A stretch of DNA of 64,000 nucleotides. Origin: Terfezia claveryi (taxonomy: Eukaryota > Ascomycota > Pezizomycetes > Pezizales > Pezizaceae). The notes beneath the pieces were generated by a model that was not told the origin of the DNA, did not search any database, and worked only from the letters and a program-made list of their open reading frames with translations. The translations under genes were made by a program, and so were the position numbers. The DNA is taken from assembly GCA_015179025.1 (NCBI GenBank), contig WHUX01000002.1, positions 806,001-870,000 on the forward strand, given 5' to 3'. Below are positions 1 through 11,645 of this stretch, in pieces. Every line of letters starts with the position of its first letter. Positions within the stretch are counted from its first letter, which is position 1.

Positions 1-704
1 GAGTCGCCCAATTAGTAACTTTCTCCTCCATGCAGGAACAATCATGAATATGTGAGATACTCAATACGTTTCATCATGCACGCGTGCTTGTGCATCTCAA
101 CACCAAGTACGTTCCTGCAATTGGAACCTGGCACAAAAACCTTAAAACCTGCTAGTGCATGCGCACTCATCACTCATGACCGCCGTTGCCGGAGGAGGGG
201 GCAAGGTTCGAGTCGGGGGGTACCATATAGAAATTCCTAAGGTAGATAAAGATATGAAGTTTGGAGTGGGAGGGGAAATTCTCATACGAGATATGTATCA
301 AAGTATCTCCCGTACTTGTAATCCCCATAGTGATGACAGAACTTCCCGAGCTTCTCAAAAGGTGACACCAGTCTCAGCTCTGTATGGGCTCGGCAACATG
401 CCATACCTACTTAGGAACCAAGCTACGCCGTTTTATAATCGGTAACCAGACAACTAAATTGGGTATTGTCTACCATAAGAAGTTCGCGCCGAGACCATAG
501 TGAGCTATCTGGCTCTGGAGAGAGAATAGTGAGCGTTCATTGTTCTTGATTCCACACTTATCCATTCTATTCCCTCGATCCTCATATATACAGTACGGTA
601 GCGAAATCCACAAAACCACAAAATCTCTAGAAGCTTCAGTTTGTAAGGTTACCGAACCAAATTATTTCTAGTCTATTTATACAACACTACCATTGTGCTC
701 CAAA
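1..704. other. intergenic, no gene seen
   Basis: Open frames here are short and overlap on both strands without recognisable domains. It probably contains the 3' flank of the carrier gene that ends at 705 on the minus strand. No RNA gene or repeat was recognised. Confidence 0.5.
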
Positions 705-1786
705 TCAACCCTCCTCAAACTGACTATCCCGCCGCAAATACACCTTTCCTCCCTCATACGTTCCTAAATACACCGCCAACCCTAATCCCGACCACAGCCC
801 CCTCAGGCCCACCCCCCGCCATAATCCTTTGAACCCATCTTCCTTCAAGATTTCAGTCAAAGCTGCTTTATATACCCCAGGCGGTCGCTTTCCAGTACTC
901 TTCCCTCCCACCACCCGCCCCTTCTCCTTTTCGCCACCCTCTTTCCCGGCATTAGCAGCCAACATCACCCTAGTCTTCATCACATCCACCGGCGTAGTCA
1001 CCACAGCTGCCACTGTCCCCGCAATCGCGCTCGCCATCATATTCACTTGAACTGTCTTGGCTATATCGTACTTAATCTGCCGCCCCTGAGTAAACCTTTT
1101 CTTCAACTGCTCATACAATGGAAATTGTAACGCAGTAAAAGGCAAGTTCCTCCCCACAAGAGCAAAATACCCTCGAAATAAATCCCTTGGATGGCTTGTG
1201 AATTTCACAAGCGCTTGGAGGGATGTACTCTCCGCTACTACTCCAGCGACAATAGGCCTTTTGCCTCCAAATCTTATAGGTTCTTTTGACTGTGGCTTAT
1301 TCCGCAGAGTTTGGGCGTGCTGCTTTAACACCTCCGCTGGCGTAAGGATTGCGCAGGAGACAAGCTCTGCTGTTGACGAAGAGGCGGAGTGAATTGCCGG
1401 CTCAGGGAGAAAATTTGGGAAAGTATAATTCAACAATGACTTTGAGTATTCATAGGTCGTGAAAAATGCAGCAGAGGATGGTAGAGTAGCAAAAATGACA
1501 GAGCCAACTCCCTGGTATAGACCCTTCCATAAACTGGCCCGGTTTACCTTTCCGGCATAGAATTTCTTGTAGTCTTTGCTTTGTATTCGGGTCTTCACCG
1601 TATCGAGAGGATATATTAGGAGGTCAACGGTAAATGCTGCGAATGCTCCAGCCTTTTCCGCTGGTAAGTGAGTTTTTAATATCTGTCAAGAATCAAATGA
1701 CGAGAGCAGCTCACCAGTACAATATCCCGGGGTGTACTGTCTGGTTGAGCTTCACAAGAATTTGCGCTTAATTTTATGTTCCCCAT
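705..1786 (-). CDS. mitochondrial carrier, S-adenosylmethionine type
   Basis: Member of the mitochondrial carrier (SLC25) family, most like the S-adenosylmethionine carriers (yeast Pet8, human SLC25A26), which exchange SAM and S-adenosylhomocysteine across the inner membrane. All three PX[DE]XX[KR] signatures are visible: PLDTVKTR near the N-terminus, PAEVLKQ in the middle (SAM carriers have a similar PSEVVKQ) and TPVDVMKTR in the third repeat. The C-terminus (LYLGTYEG-like) also fits that subfamily. The main exon is 705 to about 1660 or 1682. A first exon starting at ATG 1786 is proposed, but its splice is ambiguous: a 32-bp intron (1683-1714) gives 349 aa, and a 94-bp intron (1661-1755) gives 328 aa, both in frame. 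The family assignment is firm; the substrate is inferred. Confidence 0.8.
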
Positions 1787-2182
1787 GTTCAAGGCTCCCC
1801 CAAACTCCCGGAACTCTCTATGAGGGTATAATTCAGCCAGGCTATTCAGTGATTTGTTCTTCGGAAGAGTGCAAGAAGCAGGGTCATAAAGGGCTGCACA
1901 TACAAACGGGTGATGACATCAATGAGTGACGGTAAATCCTGCCAAGCAATTTGATTGATGTCTGAAAACGGTAGTCGCTTAATCCCGGCTTGATCAGGAA
2001 CAAGAGCTGGGATGAATCCATGATTGATCTGACTCGGAAGCAGATGGACTTCTATGTATTACATTCACGTTCCCTTATTATTGCCTTGAGGCATTGACCG
2101 AGCACACAGCGTATACTTATATACATGGGCAGGTTACCACCTCGGCGCCTGAGTCTACATTATCTCAATAACAAACTGCTAT
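1787..2182. other. intergenic between two minus-strand genes
   Basis: This is the promoter side of the carrier gene and the 3' side of the transporter gene ending at 2183. No coding homology or structured repeat was recognised. Confidence 0.5.
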
Positions 2183-3750
2183 TCAATTTGCTCTCGCAAC
2201 TGCTTCTGAGACTTTTAGCGCACTTACCACAGTGAAACATATCACGGGAGTGATGGCATAAGAAACCTATTCGAAAAACTGTTAACGATGGCCACGATAC
2301 TAAATAAAAGGGGAGAGGCATACCATAAGCAACTTTGCAACCTGTAGCCTGGTGTTTGTATTTCCTTTTAATTCAGCCAGGCTTGATAAAAGAATCGCCG
2401 GAGGCCCACATGGCATAAGCATCATCGAAAACCATAACACTGGATCATCAGATAGTAATTTCTTCTTTGCTAGCATGTAGATGATGCTAATAGAAGCACT
2501 GTGCCCGCGTAGTTTGTATGTGCACGCCCACCTCACATATGATCATAATTGGGTAGCCGACTTACATTGGCATCAAGATAAACCGCCACAAATATATAAC
2601 AGCCAAACTTCGTCTCGGCACCCTTGGGTCCAAAACTTCGCCTTCAACCATTTCCTGATAATTACTGGTACTCAATCTTGTCCCAACCACAAACATTTGC
2701 AGAGCCGTGAACAGCTCTCCCACATGTCTTAGACTGCTGGTAAGCCATGCCTTCAACCATCCTCCGGCTTGCATATCGTTGAACATGACTTTATGAAGCG
2801 GTGGTATAAGTCCAATAATGAGAGCCAGTGCAGCCCCGAGTAAGGGAGCATTGGCCATTGAGGCTAGGAAAGAAAGTATTGCCTGTACGGTATTTGGGAG
2901 TTTGTGGAACCACGTATTCATCCGCATGGAAATCTTATCATAGGTGGAGCTAAGTGGCGTTTGAATTTTCGAGGGCAAAAGGTGAGTTGTTTCCCCATTC
3001 CCTTCCTCAGTATGACATTCAATGTCATCAGGACTGAAATTATCCGAATAATATGATCCACGTCGGCATCTCCTAGAGCTATTGTCCATTTTACCTTCAC
3101 CTGTGGGTTCGTCATTCAGAAGCTTAGGCCCAAACGCAAATGTGAGCCCATTACTGAGCATGCTGTTTATAATGAAATATGATTTAGAGCGTTCGACTGC
3201 TTGATCAACATTTCCACCTGCAATGGGATCTAAGAGACCGGTGACTGCGAGGGATTGCACGAGTAAAAGCTGAATGATGGAAATACATTAGCCGGAGTTG
3301 ATTGAAATGGACCAAGAAGGAATTCCTTGCCGGAAGAGATGTAGTGTTATTGAATGAACATGCGGGGGTCGTCCATGAAGGGAGCTCGAGGAACTTGACG
3401 AATATTGCTCCGTAGAGTATTGATAGTATAGCATACCCACAAGACCATACTTTGCACGCAGGGAGTACCACTCGTCAGTATATCACCTCTAGATTAAAGA
3501 GCTCTGTTTGCAACGCACACATAATGGGATAATATCTTTTCAAAGTATCCAAGTCAATCTGACTCCCCACATTCGTCACAATCAACATCGGCAAAAACAT
3601 GTTGACACAAAGCTTCGAAACATCCTTCGCCGAAGACTCCTTTAGTAGCTGATATCTTGCAGCTATCAGCCCGTACACTAGCGTCAATAAAACCGAAAGT
3701 GAGGCCTGTAAAGCCCCAATGAATGACATCGTAAGAGGCGTGGACGACAT
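2183..3750 (-). CDS. auxin efflux carrier (PIN-like/AEC) family transporter
   Basis: Integral membrane transporter of the AEC/PIN-like superfamily (related to yeast Ecm3), usually placed in the ER or plasma membrane; the substrate cannot be read from sequence. Five exons: 3519-3750, 3331-3449, 2566-3269, 2324-2486 and 2183-2266. They sum to 1302 nt, all phases agree, and the product is 433 aa. The N-terminal hydrophobic block starts MSFIGALQASLSVLLTLVYG and contains the family's FNNTTSLP motif in exon 2. A hydrophilic loop (about residues 150-220) follows, then a second hydrophobic block with a WFSMMLMPCGPPA-like motif. Intron 2 (3270-3330) has a GC donor (gcaagg) instead of GT. Intron 1 contains a perfect tactgac branch site. 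Confidence 0.9.
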
Positions 3751-4246
3751 TTCGTGATGCGCACCAGATAGAGGTTGAATTCCAGATCCGTAGTTTATTT
3801 CAAAGTGATGCCTCTCACCACGCTTCTAGGGAATTAATTGGTGGCTAAGTGGTGATGTCAACAGTTTCGCGAGTCCTTCCAAGTCAGCTTAGGAGTACAC
3901 GTAGTGGCTACGTAGTGACCGAAGATCTTGAATAAAGCGCATCTCTCGTGCCCCTTCTATTATAGTTACAAGCTATATAGAGTAATGTATGAAGCCATGA
4001 ATCCAACATGGCATAACAGCAAATAGAATAAATTACTAAAATGAAAATGATACATAATTTCGCTAAATCCCAAGGTGGTATAATGTATTAACGACAGAGG
4101 AAACAAATGTTGATGAACTCCACCCGCACCGAAATAAAATGAAAGTTTTTCTTTTCCATCTCGCATGTACTGGTCATTCGAAAAAAGCAGCATATGGTGA
4201 CCTGCATTGAGCTGCTCCAGTAACTGCTGCTTCATCTCGGTGAAAA
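3751..4246. other. intergenic, promoter side of AEC gene
   Basis: This stretch lies upstream of the transporter ATG at 3750 and downstream of the kelch gene stop. A short minus-strand open frame (3966-4235) has no recognisable feature. Nothing else was identified. Confidence 0.5.
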
Positions 4247-6821
4247 TTACTCTTCCGCAACCTTGTTCAATTGTCGATTCTCGGCGCCTTCTGTGCTAGG
4301 AGAGACTGGAGTATTCACTCCTTCCATCTTCTTTTTTAAACTAGGGCCCCGTTTCAACTCCACCAATTTTGCTTTTCCAGTCCATGCCTTTTTCTCGCCT
4401 TCAGAAGACTGTGCGCTTTGCCTTCGATCTTTAATGCTTGGGTTACGCTCAAGGCGTGCCTTGCCGAAAACAATACCATCTGTGGCACTTCTATCAATCC
4501 CTGGCGTCACATTGATGGATGCAGTATAACCTAGAGCACTCCGGACATTCGCAGGCAACACTGCTGACTCTGGCCGTTCCACACCAAGGCATTCTCTATC
4601 TAGAAGCAACTCTTGGGAGTTCCTTTGTGTTCTGGCTGTTTTCTTCCTAATCCCCGAGGTCGTGTCCGGGATCTCACTCTCTCCCATCTCGATTGGGTGC
4701 ATGTAATCACCTTCTAATTCACCAAGCTGCATTGCCTGTGACCCACGTCTCGAATGAGTGTAGGCTTTGGCAGGAAGGTGTGCAGGGAGCTCAAACACGT
4801 AATCCGGGTGAGGTGTGATAGAATCCGAGTCGATGCCATCAAAACTCTGTCTCTGTGGGCTTCTAGGGAACTGTTCGAAGTATGGAGTATCAGGTGCTCC
4901 TGCTAATAAGGCTGAAGGTGTGTATAAAGTTGAGGATGCTTCTGTAGGTCTTCGACTGATGGAGGAGACTGGAGAGAATGGATGCTTGGTGTCCTGTCTT
5001 ATAGGACTTCGGAAAGGATCCACTGTAGGAGATAATCGTGTACTGAGGGGATCTCTAGAAAAGGTTTGGACTGAGTGGAACTTGGTTACAGAATTCCTAC
5101 GCCCGTGTAGATTATAATGATCATCGTACTCGAATTGTGCTTCAGCATGCTTGGATTGACCATGTGGTGGCTCAGGTGGACTCATTATTGAGCGCAGTGA
5201 TGTAGACTGCCCGCGCTGGCTATGTCGGTGCCTCAAATATAGAAATGCACCAACCAGAGCTCCAATGATAAGAACAACAGCGACTGCCCCACCAATCTTG
5301 CCGCCGCTACTCCCCCCTCTGCCGTTCTCCTCACCTGAATTTCCGGCTCGTGGATCACCATTTGGTGGAGTGCCATCATCTTTGCTGTCACTATTAGTCT
5401 TGCTATCGCTGTCGAGTGTATTACCGCCATTACCGGTATTAGAATTATCCCCTGTCCGCATAAATAATCCTCTCAAGCCTGTAGTACTCCAGCCCCTTTC
5501 TGGTTCTACCATGTCAGCACCCCCTGACGCATCGCCCCCGATGGTCCTTGAAACAGGAGAGGGTACTTCAAAACCAACTGAACCCTCATCATACGCGTCT
5601 TTCCAGGCAAGATCATTCAGATCATAGACGTAAACGCCCTTTCCTTTATCACAGCTATCCTTGTTCTTCGATCCAACTCCAAAGAAAATCACCTGATGAG
5701 ACCCAGGAGCAACCATACAACTTGCTATGGTATTATAACTCTCCCTGGGTGGTTCAAAATCTGGTACAGAACTAAATTGTGGTGGGATTTGGAACCACAT
5801 GAATGCTGGAAGACTTAGTATAAATACACTTCCATCATTCCTAAAAGTATAAATCGAGTGGCTTGACCCGTCCTTGGCTTGAGCATATGCGGAGCAAATT
5901 ATATCCCCATCTGAGTTGGAAGGGTCATTTCCTGTTGTTTGTTGTTCCCTCCATACGAAATCCGAGAGGTCAAAAATTTTTATTCGGTCCAGTGATGCTT
6001 TATCTTTCCCCACCATACCTCCAAAGTATACCAAAGCGCCTTGGGTTCCCACAGGTAGGTACTCTAACATCCCTTGGGTTGGTAAGCTTAAGTCTGTTTG
6101 CTCCCTAGCAGGTTTGGGTGTCGATATTGTTGAATTCTGCATATCGAAGATCGTAACTATAACCCCATTGTCACCTCTACCAACTGCATAAGCGATGGCT
6201 GTAGTTGACGACTGTGTATAGACCGAGTTTTGGAGTTTAAAGTCGAATGTTTTGAGCTTGAGAGTGACCGCTTTCGGCTTCGAAGCTGTGGACGATATGC
6301 TATAGCCAGGTGTATCCTCAGATACCGCAAATATACCGTATATTGTGTTATTGGAACCGACAAGAATGGGTATTGGCTGGGTTTCCTTGTCTACAGCTGC
6401 GTTAGCTGGTGGTTCCCGTCCCTGACACATTGGAAGCCAAACCTGAGTATAACTCGGGAACAGAATCTACCTCAGATACCCCAACAGCATCCCAAGCCCA
6501 TGAATTTGACAAATCTATTGTCAAGAGACTTTTAGCGACCGTTGTGACACCCTTAGCTTTGCTTGACCTATACCATCCTCCACTATAATAGAGTTTTCCA
6601 TTTGATAGGGCAACTAAGCGCGTCCAGGTATTCTTAGCCTGCGAGTTCCTCCCCTAAATAACGTCAGATAACTTACTGGATCCCCCCCATCTTTGGCAAG
6701 CACTTTCTTGTGCCGATGCGGGCTGTAGTAACACTACTGCGGAGAATGCCAGGAGCTTATATAGAGATTTCAATGTAGCAGAAGAGGGAGCTGCTCGCGG
6801 ACGGCTGCAGAAATGCTTCAT
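4247..6821 (-). CDS. kelch-like single-pass membrane protein
   Basis: Three exons (6677-6821, 6471-6613, 4247-6421) sum to 2463 nt in frame and give 820 aa. The start is ATG 6821, which begins a signal peptide (hydrophobic core LLAFSAVVLLQPASA, cleavage expected after about residue 36). The ectodomain has kelch/beta-propeller-like strands such as NGKLYYSGGWY and ALVYFGGMVG. A Ser/Asn/Asp/Gly-rich stalk leads to one membrane segment (GGAVAVVLIIGALVGAFLYL, about residues 475-495) followed by RHRH and a long, polar, Ser/Pro-rich cytoplasmic tail of about 320 residues. Fungi have many galactose-oxidase/kelch membrane proteins of this plan, often linked to cell surface or polarity, but this one's role is unknown. 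The introns are 63 and 49 bp. Confidence 0.8.
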
Positions 6822-8136
6822 GCTTCGAAATGAATGACTAGAATTTTATGCTGGGAATCGAAAAGAGCGTCGATAGTTGGAAGTATTGAACTAGTAAACA
6901 AACAATTTGGTATTCCCTCCTTGATTGCTGAGCTTGACCCGACCGTGAGACAGGTTCCGAAATTCCATGAATTGAGCCTTGTGGAGAGCTCTCACACATG
7001 CAAATTCGGAAAAAGAAGGTGAATCTCACAGTCGACAAGGAATTCGAAGAGTTATTGGGGGTAAAAATCCCCCGAAATTACCCAAATACCAAGTGAAGGA
7101 AATCTGAGACAGTGCTATATGATTGGGCAAGCTATCTCGCACGCATTATGGGATGATACCTTTCCACGCGAACCAGATGAACAAAGCTGATTGTGCAAGA
7201 CCTTATTGGCAGATTAGTATTATAGTTGAGCACGAATTTCCCGGACGCTGCTCACCACTATAACAGGTAGCGAACTACTGTACAGAAATTTTCCAGCCTC
7301 GAAACATATCTCCTTCTCCCAACCTCAAATCTGTAGTCAGAAATGATAGCCGTAACTTCCGCATGGTTGATCCTCGTGGGAAATCACAACAGCTGGTTGA
7401 CAACAGGGATGGCTGCCAGGGGTTTGGTCAAACAGGAAGGCGGATGCAGCTCTTTATTTCGAGACTAACGTCATCAGTGCACATGCACAATTGATCTCGG
7501 CTGCAGAGTAGGTTTTAAGCTTAACTGAACATACAGTACTAAGTACTCCGTACCATGTATCTGTATATTCTCCCAACCTACCTACCTACAAAGTGTGAGG
7601 GCAGTGCTGTGGCAATTATCTGACTACTATCCAATATCGCATACCTACATTTAATTATCACGGGATCATTTAGTGGTTCTATATGTGGCCCCTGAGCTTG
7701 AGCCCTCAATCCACAAATTTATACAAAACAAAGCAAAACCTGATACAGGTACCCGGCTCCAGTATGTTAAATTCACTTTACAATTTCTTTACACTGACAA
7801 ACCTTGTATGATAAGCTGCGCCACAACGAAACCTTCTTGCGACCTGCAGCCTGTTCTTGCTAACACTGGCAGTAACTATTGGGCTGCCGCTTGCGGGAAT
7901 TAGTTCCTAAGTCCATTTGGACCTCGATGAGCCTACTAGTAACCAACGGTAGAAGTTTTCAAGATGGTGGAAAATGGGGTTTATTTAGGGATTCCCTGAG
8001 AAGGGGATTGGACATAATTAAATGCATAAGCAGTTACCAGTGAAGAGGGTATGTATCGAAATAAGTGAAATAATCTGCAATGACAATTAAATATGTTACC
8101 CTGAACTCTCGGCGAAACGACACCCCTACCAAAGTC
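6822..8136. other. long intergenic region, no gene seen
   Basis: About 1.3 kb between the kelch gene promoter and the unknown ORF at 8137. Only short unsupported frames occur (for example 7673-7903). A few microrepeats of the type cctacctac lie near 7575-7590. No tRNA, transposon end or domain was recognised. Confidence 0.5.
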
Positions 8137-9465
8137 TCAAAGACAATGCCGCTGCGAATATCCAACGCGTGCATCATTCATATGAGTAAATCTAAACCTT
8201 TTCGCGGTAGGGGACTGCTCAAAGTCCTCTATTCGGAGTCTACAACTACAGCACGCTGCTGTTGCTTGACAGCCACGATATCCTTTCAGCCGTGGGGCCG
8301 CAAGGATATAGTTCTGTCTCAGGCGCTTAGCATGGGCTATGTCCCTAGTAAGAAAGACATCATCCGCTATTTGAAGCTTGGGGACATACCTTGCCCTAGG
8401 ACGCTTCTTCAAAGTGGACGTGATAGCCAGAATACCGCTACCAAAAGCTGGATGAAGCTCATTACTACCATAAGCCAACGTACTGTCAGTTGGATTAGTA
8501 CCAATTGAAAGGCGGGAATTCATATCTCGATTGACTCCTAGACTAGGCCCGGCCGACCCCACTTCGACAGGCGTGGTGGTCACGCTTTGTGTAGGTGTGG
8601 AGGTGAACGTTAATGTAGATGTCGACCCTGGTGTGGTGACCCAAGCCAGAATACCGCTACCAAAAGCTGGGTGAAGCTCATTACTACCATAAGCCAACGT
8701 ACTGTCAGTTGGATTAGTACCAATTGAAAGGCGGGAATTCATATCTCGATTGACTCCTAGACTAGGCCCGGCCGACCCCACTTCGACAGGCGTGGTGGTC
8801 ACGCTTTGTGTAGGTGTGGAGGTGAACGTTAATGTAGATGTCGACCCTGGTGTGGTGACCCAGCTTGCCAGAGAAGAAAATCTCTCACTAGCTTGTGATG
8901 GATGGCATTGGTGGTTGCTTGGGCCCGAGCTAAATATAGCAGTTGGGCCATGGCCTGGAAAGGATATCGGGTCAACCATCTCAGTATCTTGACTAGTTTC
9001 CGGTTCATCTTCCAAAGTCAACCTTTCCATACCACCCAAGGCCTCGAACTCACAGTCTACGTTACTCTGGTTGAAGTCTACGCAGCCGTCATCACTGATG
9101 TCTGCGATGTGTACTGATTGCTCTGTCTCTTCGGAGCTCATAGCGCTCAAAGGCCCCGGTCGCCGAGAACGGGCTGGCTGTAAGGCAATCCCATGCGCCG
9201 GCGGGTTGTAGAAGCCGTTGGTAGAAGGTGTACCTCCAAGTAGGCCTAGGTGGGTAGCTAGTGTGACGCTTTCGCTTCTGCTTTCAAGGTCAGTATTGTA
9301 TCTTTCGGCCCTGAATGAGTACAGTCGACTTAAAATATTCATGGCTGGAATTGCCTCCGTTACTTGGCTAACGTTCCTAGAGATATAAGTTCCCATGGAG
9401 GGGCCTATCATGCGTGGCCGCTTAGAACCCGAACCACTTATGTATACATGAATTAAGTGGGTCAT
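8137..9465 (-). CDS. hypothetical protein with internal 73-aa tandem duplication
   Basis: A single open frame of 442 aa starting at ATG 9465. No domain is recognised. The N-terminal half is acidic and Ser/Thr-rich. The middle contains two copies of a 73-residue Thr/Ser-rich segment beginning AWVTTPGSTSTLTFTSTPTQ. The C-terminal 90 residues are basic (KKRPRARYVPK, then several Cys), which could suit a nuclear protein. The two repeat copies are identical except for one silent base, so the duplication is recent and kept frame. There is no signal peptide. Whether the ORF is expressed is uncertain; its length and lack of stops are the only support. Confidence 0.45.
   Translation of the reverse strand: MTHLIHVYISGSGSKRPRMIGPSMGTYISRNVSQVTEAIPAMNILSRLYSFRAERYNTDLESRSESVTLATHLGLLGGTPSTNGFYNPPAHGIALQPARSRRPGPLSAMSSEETEQSVHIADISDDGCVDFNQSNVDCEFEALGGMERLTLEDEPETSQDTEMVDPISFPGHGPTAIFSSGPSNHQCHPSQASERFSSLASWVTTPGSTSTLTFTSTPTQSVTTTPVEVGSAGPSLGVNRDMNSRLSIGTNPTDSTLAYGSNELHPAFGSGILAWVTTPGSTSTLTFTSTPTQSVTTTPVEVGSAGPSLGVNRDMNSRLSIGTNPTDSTLAYGSNELHPAFGSGILAITSTLKKRPRARYVPKLQIADDVFLTRDIAHAKRLRQNYILAAPRLKGYRGCQATAACCSCRLRIEDFEQSPTAKRFRFTHMNDARVGYSQRHCL
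8425..8862. repeat. 219-bp direct tandem duplication
   Basis: Copy 1 is 8425-8643 and copy 2 is 8644-8862, abutting with no spacer. I found one mismatch (a at 8452, g at 8671). The period is a multiple of three (73 codons), so the surrounding frame is preserved. Confidence 0.95.
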
Positions 9466-9878
9466 GTTACGATTAGTTTTGTGGCCTTGTTAGAATCACA
9501 ACAGGTACCTACATTAGCTGGTGGTCTATTGTAATTACTCACTAGTATCGTGAAACTCCTATTGGAGTGCCAACCAGACTACCGGTACCTACATATTAGG
9601 TAGAGCATACTTGTTATAACATTTTTGGTCTGGTTCTATCGCCACCACGGCCGAGTAAGCTGCATCACTTCAAACCCAACACTACTTTTTGGAGCAAGAA
9701 TACAGTCTCTACGAGAGGTTGTGCAACCAGACTAGGATACAGGTACCGGTAGGTCTATACTTTCAAAATACTTAAGTTTGGGCCAATTTTTTACTATGTG
9801 CATCCATATTCCAATGAATGTGCAACTTTGTTGAAGCGAAAGGACGTATCATTGTGTCTATGGCCATCCTCGCCCCCA
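9466..9878. other. intergenic with transposon-like terminal motifs
   Basis: Two copies of a motif recur here: gtgccaaccagact at 9567-9580 and gtgcaaccagacta at 9721-9734. The same motif in inverted orientation occurs at 32086 and 32197 and again forward at 34947 and 34965, so it is probably the end of a dispersed DNA transposon family. No gene was seen. Confidence 0.45.
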
Positions 9879-10400
9879 CTAGTGAAAGTGGGCGCGCATG
9901 TGGTGTTCTTGAGATATGAGCTTCTCCAGAACATCATTTGTCCAAAAACTAACATCTGAACAGCTGGATAGTTTCAAGGGCCTTTGGCTCAAATCTTTCC
10001 TCGAACACTCATCTTCCGTGTAAGTGATAAGTTCGAAGAACTGCTCACGATAGGAATAATCTCTGGAATATAAAGCCTGGACCAAGTCGAGCAGCTCCAT
10101 AGATGGAGGCACCTCAAAGTCGTATCTATCTTTTGCCTACACAGAAGCAAAAGTGCTCCAATCGAGAATTTCGAGGCCAGTATAGCAAGCTTGCAATGGT
10201 GGGAGGTAGCCGCATGGGCCATGAACAGGTTGCCCTCTTTCCTGAGCAGGGATGGCAGGAGTTTGTATCGAGAAAAGATGGTTTTAGCATACGTATGTTG
10301 ATCGAGAAGCAAGGACATTGGAGGTCAGTACCCGTTTGTAAAGAAACGACAAAAGTGGGGATATGATTTGTGAATCATATTCTTTGAGTACGATTTGAGT
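9879..10400 (-). pseudogene. BTB/POZ-domain gene remnant
   Basis: Minus-strand segments in different frames resemble consecutive parts of a fungal BTB/POZ protein. IISPLLSFLYKR (from about 10380) matches the end of the core fold. KLAILASKFSIGAL (about 10170) resembles the helix usually reading VYxLADKYxIxxL. AKDRYDFEVPPSMELLDLVQ, running to the stop at 9879, looks like the region after it. A frame change is needed between GALLLL and AKDRYDF, another stop intervenes upstream, and the N-terminal half of the domain is not found. I read it as a decayed gene; a functional gene with unusual introns is less likely. BTB proteins usually act as dimers or adaptors. Confidence 0.45.
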
Positions 10401-10519
10401 GGTAGGACTTGTTGCCTCCGTGGGCGTGTCCCGGATACCCTGCTCTGGCGGTACGCTCGCGGCTGGCTTGCAAAGTTTGTGCAAGTATATCTAGGCATGT
10501 AATTATCACCACATACCGT

Positions 10520-10599
10520 CAGTGTTCTCAACCGGCCCGGCCGCCGACCAGGCCGTGGTCCAGGCTATTCAGGCCTGGCCTGGCCTGTTGAGAACACTG
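10520..10599. mobile_element. 80-bp hAT-type miniature element
   Basis: Perfect 13-bp terminal inverted repeats (cagtgttctcaac at 10520-10532 and its complement at 10587-10599) enclose a GGCC-rich foldback. Identical 8-bp direct repeats cataccgt flank it (10512-10519 and 10600-10607). An 8-bp target duplication and ends beginning CAGTG are typical of hAT transposons. The element has no coding capacity, so it must have moved by a transposase from elsewhere. Confidence 0.85.
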
Positions 10600-10607
10600 C
10601 ATACCGT

Positions 10608-11645
10608 CCTAGGGAGTTATTGTCTAAGTAAAGGACTGGGACAAAAGCTTCAATCTTCTAAATGGCAAAAAATAATTAGACTGTAGCAAATCACTGATAG
10701 ATCTCAGTGATCTCGTAGATTCCAACTAAGCACTCGAGCGTGGCTTGCAATAAATATTTTTATTCTAAACAATCTGAAAGCTTTGTATGGGAGTTACGGT
10801 TTGCCCAAATTTAAAGATATGTACAAGTCTCACTGATAATATCAAGTTATGACATATTCAGCTTAACGGGTGTAGTGCACAGGTCAAGAATTTATATGGG
10901 AAGGTACCTACATAGCAACCACCTCTCTCCCACTCACACCAATATAATCAAATAACACCCTTTTGCCCGATGTCTCAGTATGTGAGAGGAATAAGTATTC
11001 TTGGAAATAATTCCAAAGGTAAAGCTTGTGTGTTGATCCAAGAGGTTTGGCACATAGAGCCAACAGGTAAACTCTCAATTGAAAGCACATATCCTTGATC
11101 AGGTTGATGGCTCCGAACTCTTGTTGAAGAAATTGGCTTTCGTTATATATATTATTGGGTACTTCCAGAGTAATACCGTCTTCTGAACTACTATACCGAT
11201 AAGCAAATTATGTATGGCATAAATTAATATAGGTTTCTATCCCCATGCAAAAGTACTTGTTCATATGCCGTTTATTGAATCAACATAGCATAACCAAGAT
11301 AAACCTCATCAGCAAAACTTGGTTAAGAGCTATGCGGAACATAAGAATGCAACAAAAGCCTGCTATAACCGGGACAATTTGATTATGTTCAGCAATGTTT
11401 CCTCGAAGGTACATTACTCCTTCGAGGGGTTAAATTTCGAGTAACACAAGAATTCTCTCACTATCTTGAATCATGCTTTGAGGATTATTCTTTCTTTCCT
11501 CGAGCGAATGACTCCCTTCCTCATGCTTGTTTCCCAGATTGAAGGCTTCCGTACTGTGATCTTGAGCAGGAGTCTCAGTACTCTTTCTCCGATATGCAAC
11601 TTTAGACCCATCTATTGTACTGATAGATAGGCTCATTTCCCGCAG
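10608..11645. other. AT-rich intergenic region, no gene seen
   Basis: About 1 kb between the miniature element and the 3' end of the PAP2 gene. Small frames at 10908-11090 and 11430-11636 have no recognisable features. The second lies directly downstream of the lipid phosphatase stop and is probably 3' flank. Confidence 0.5.
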
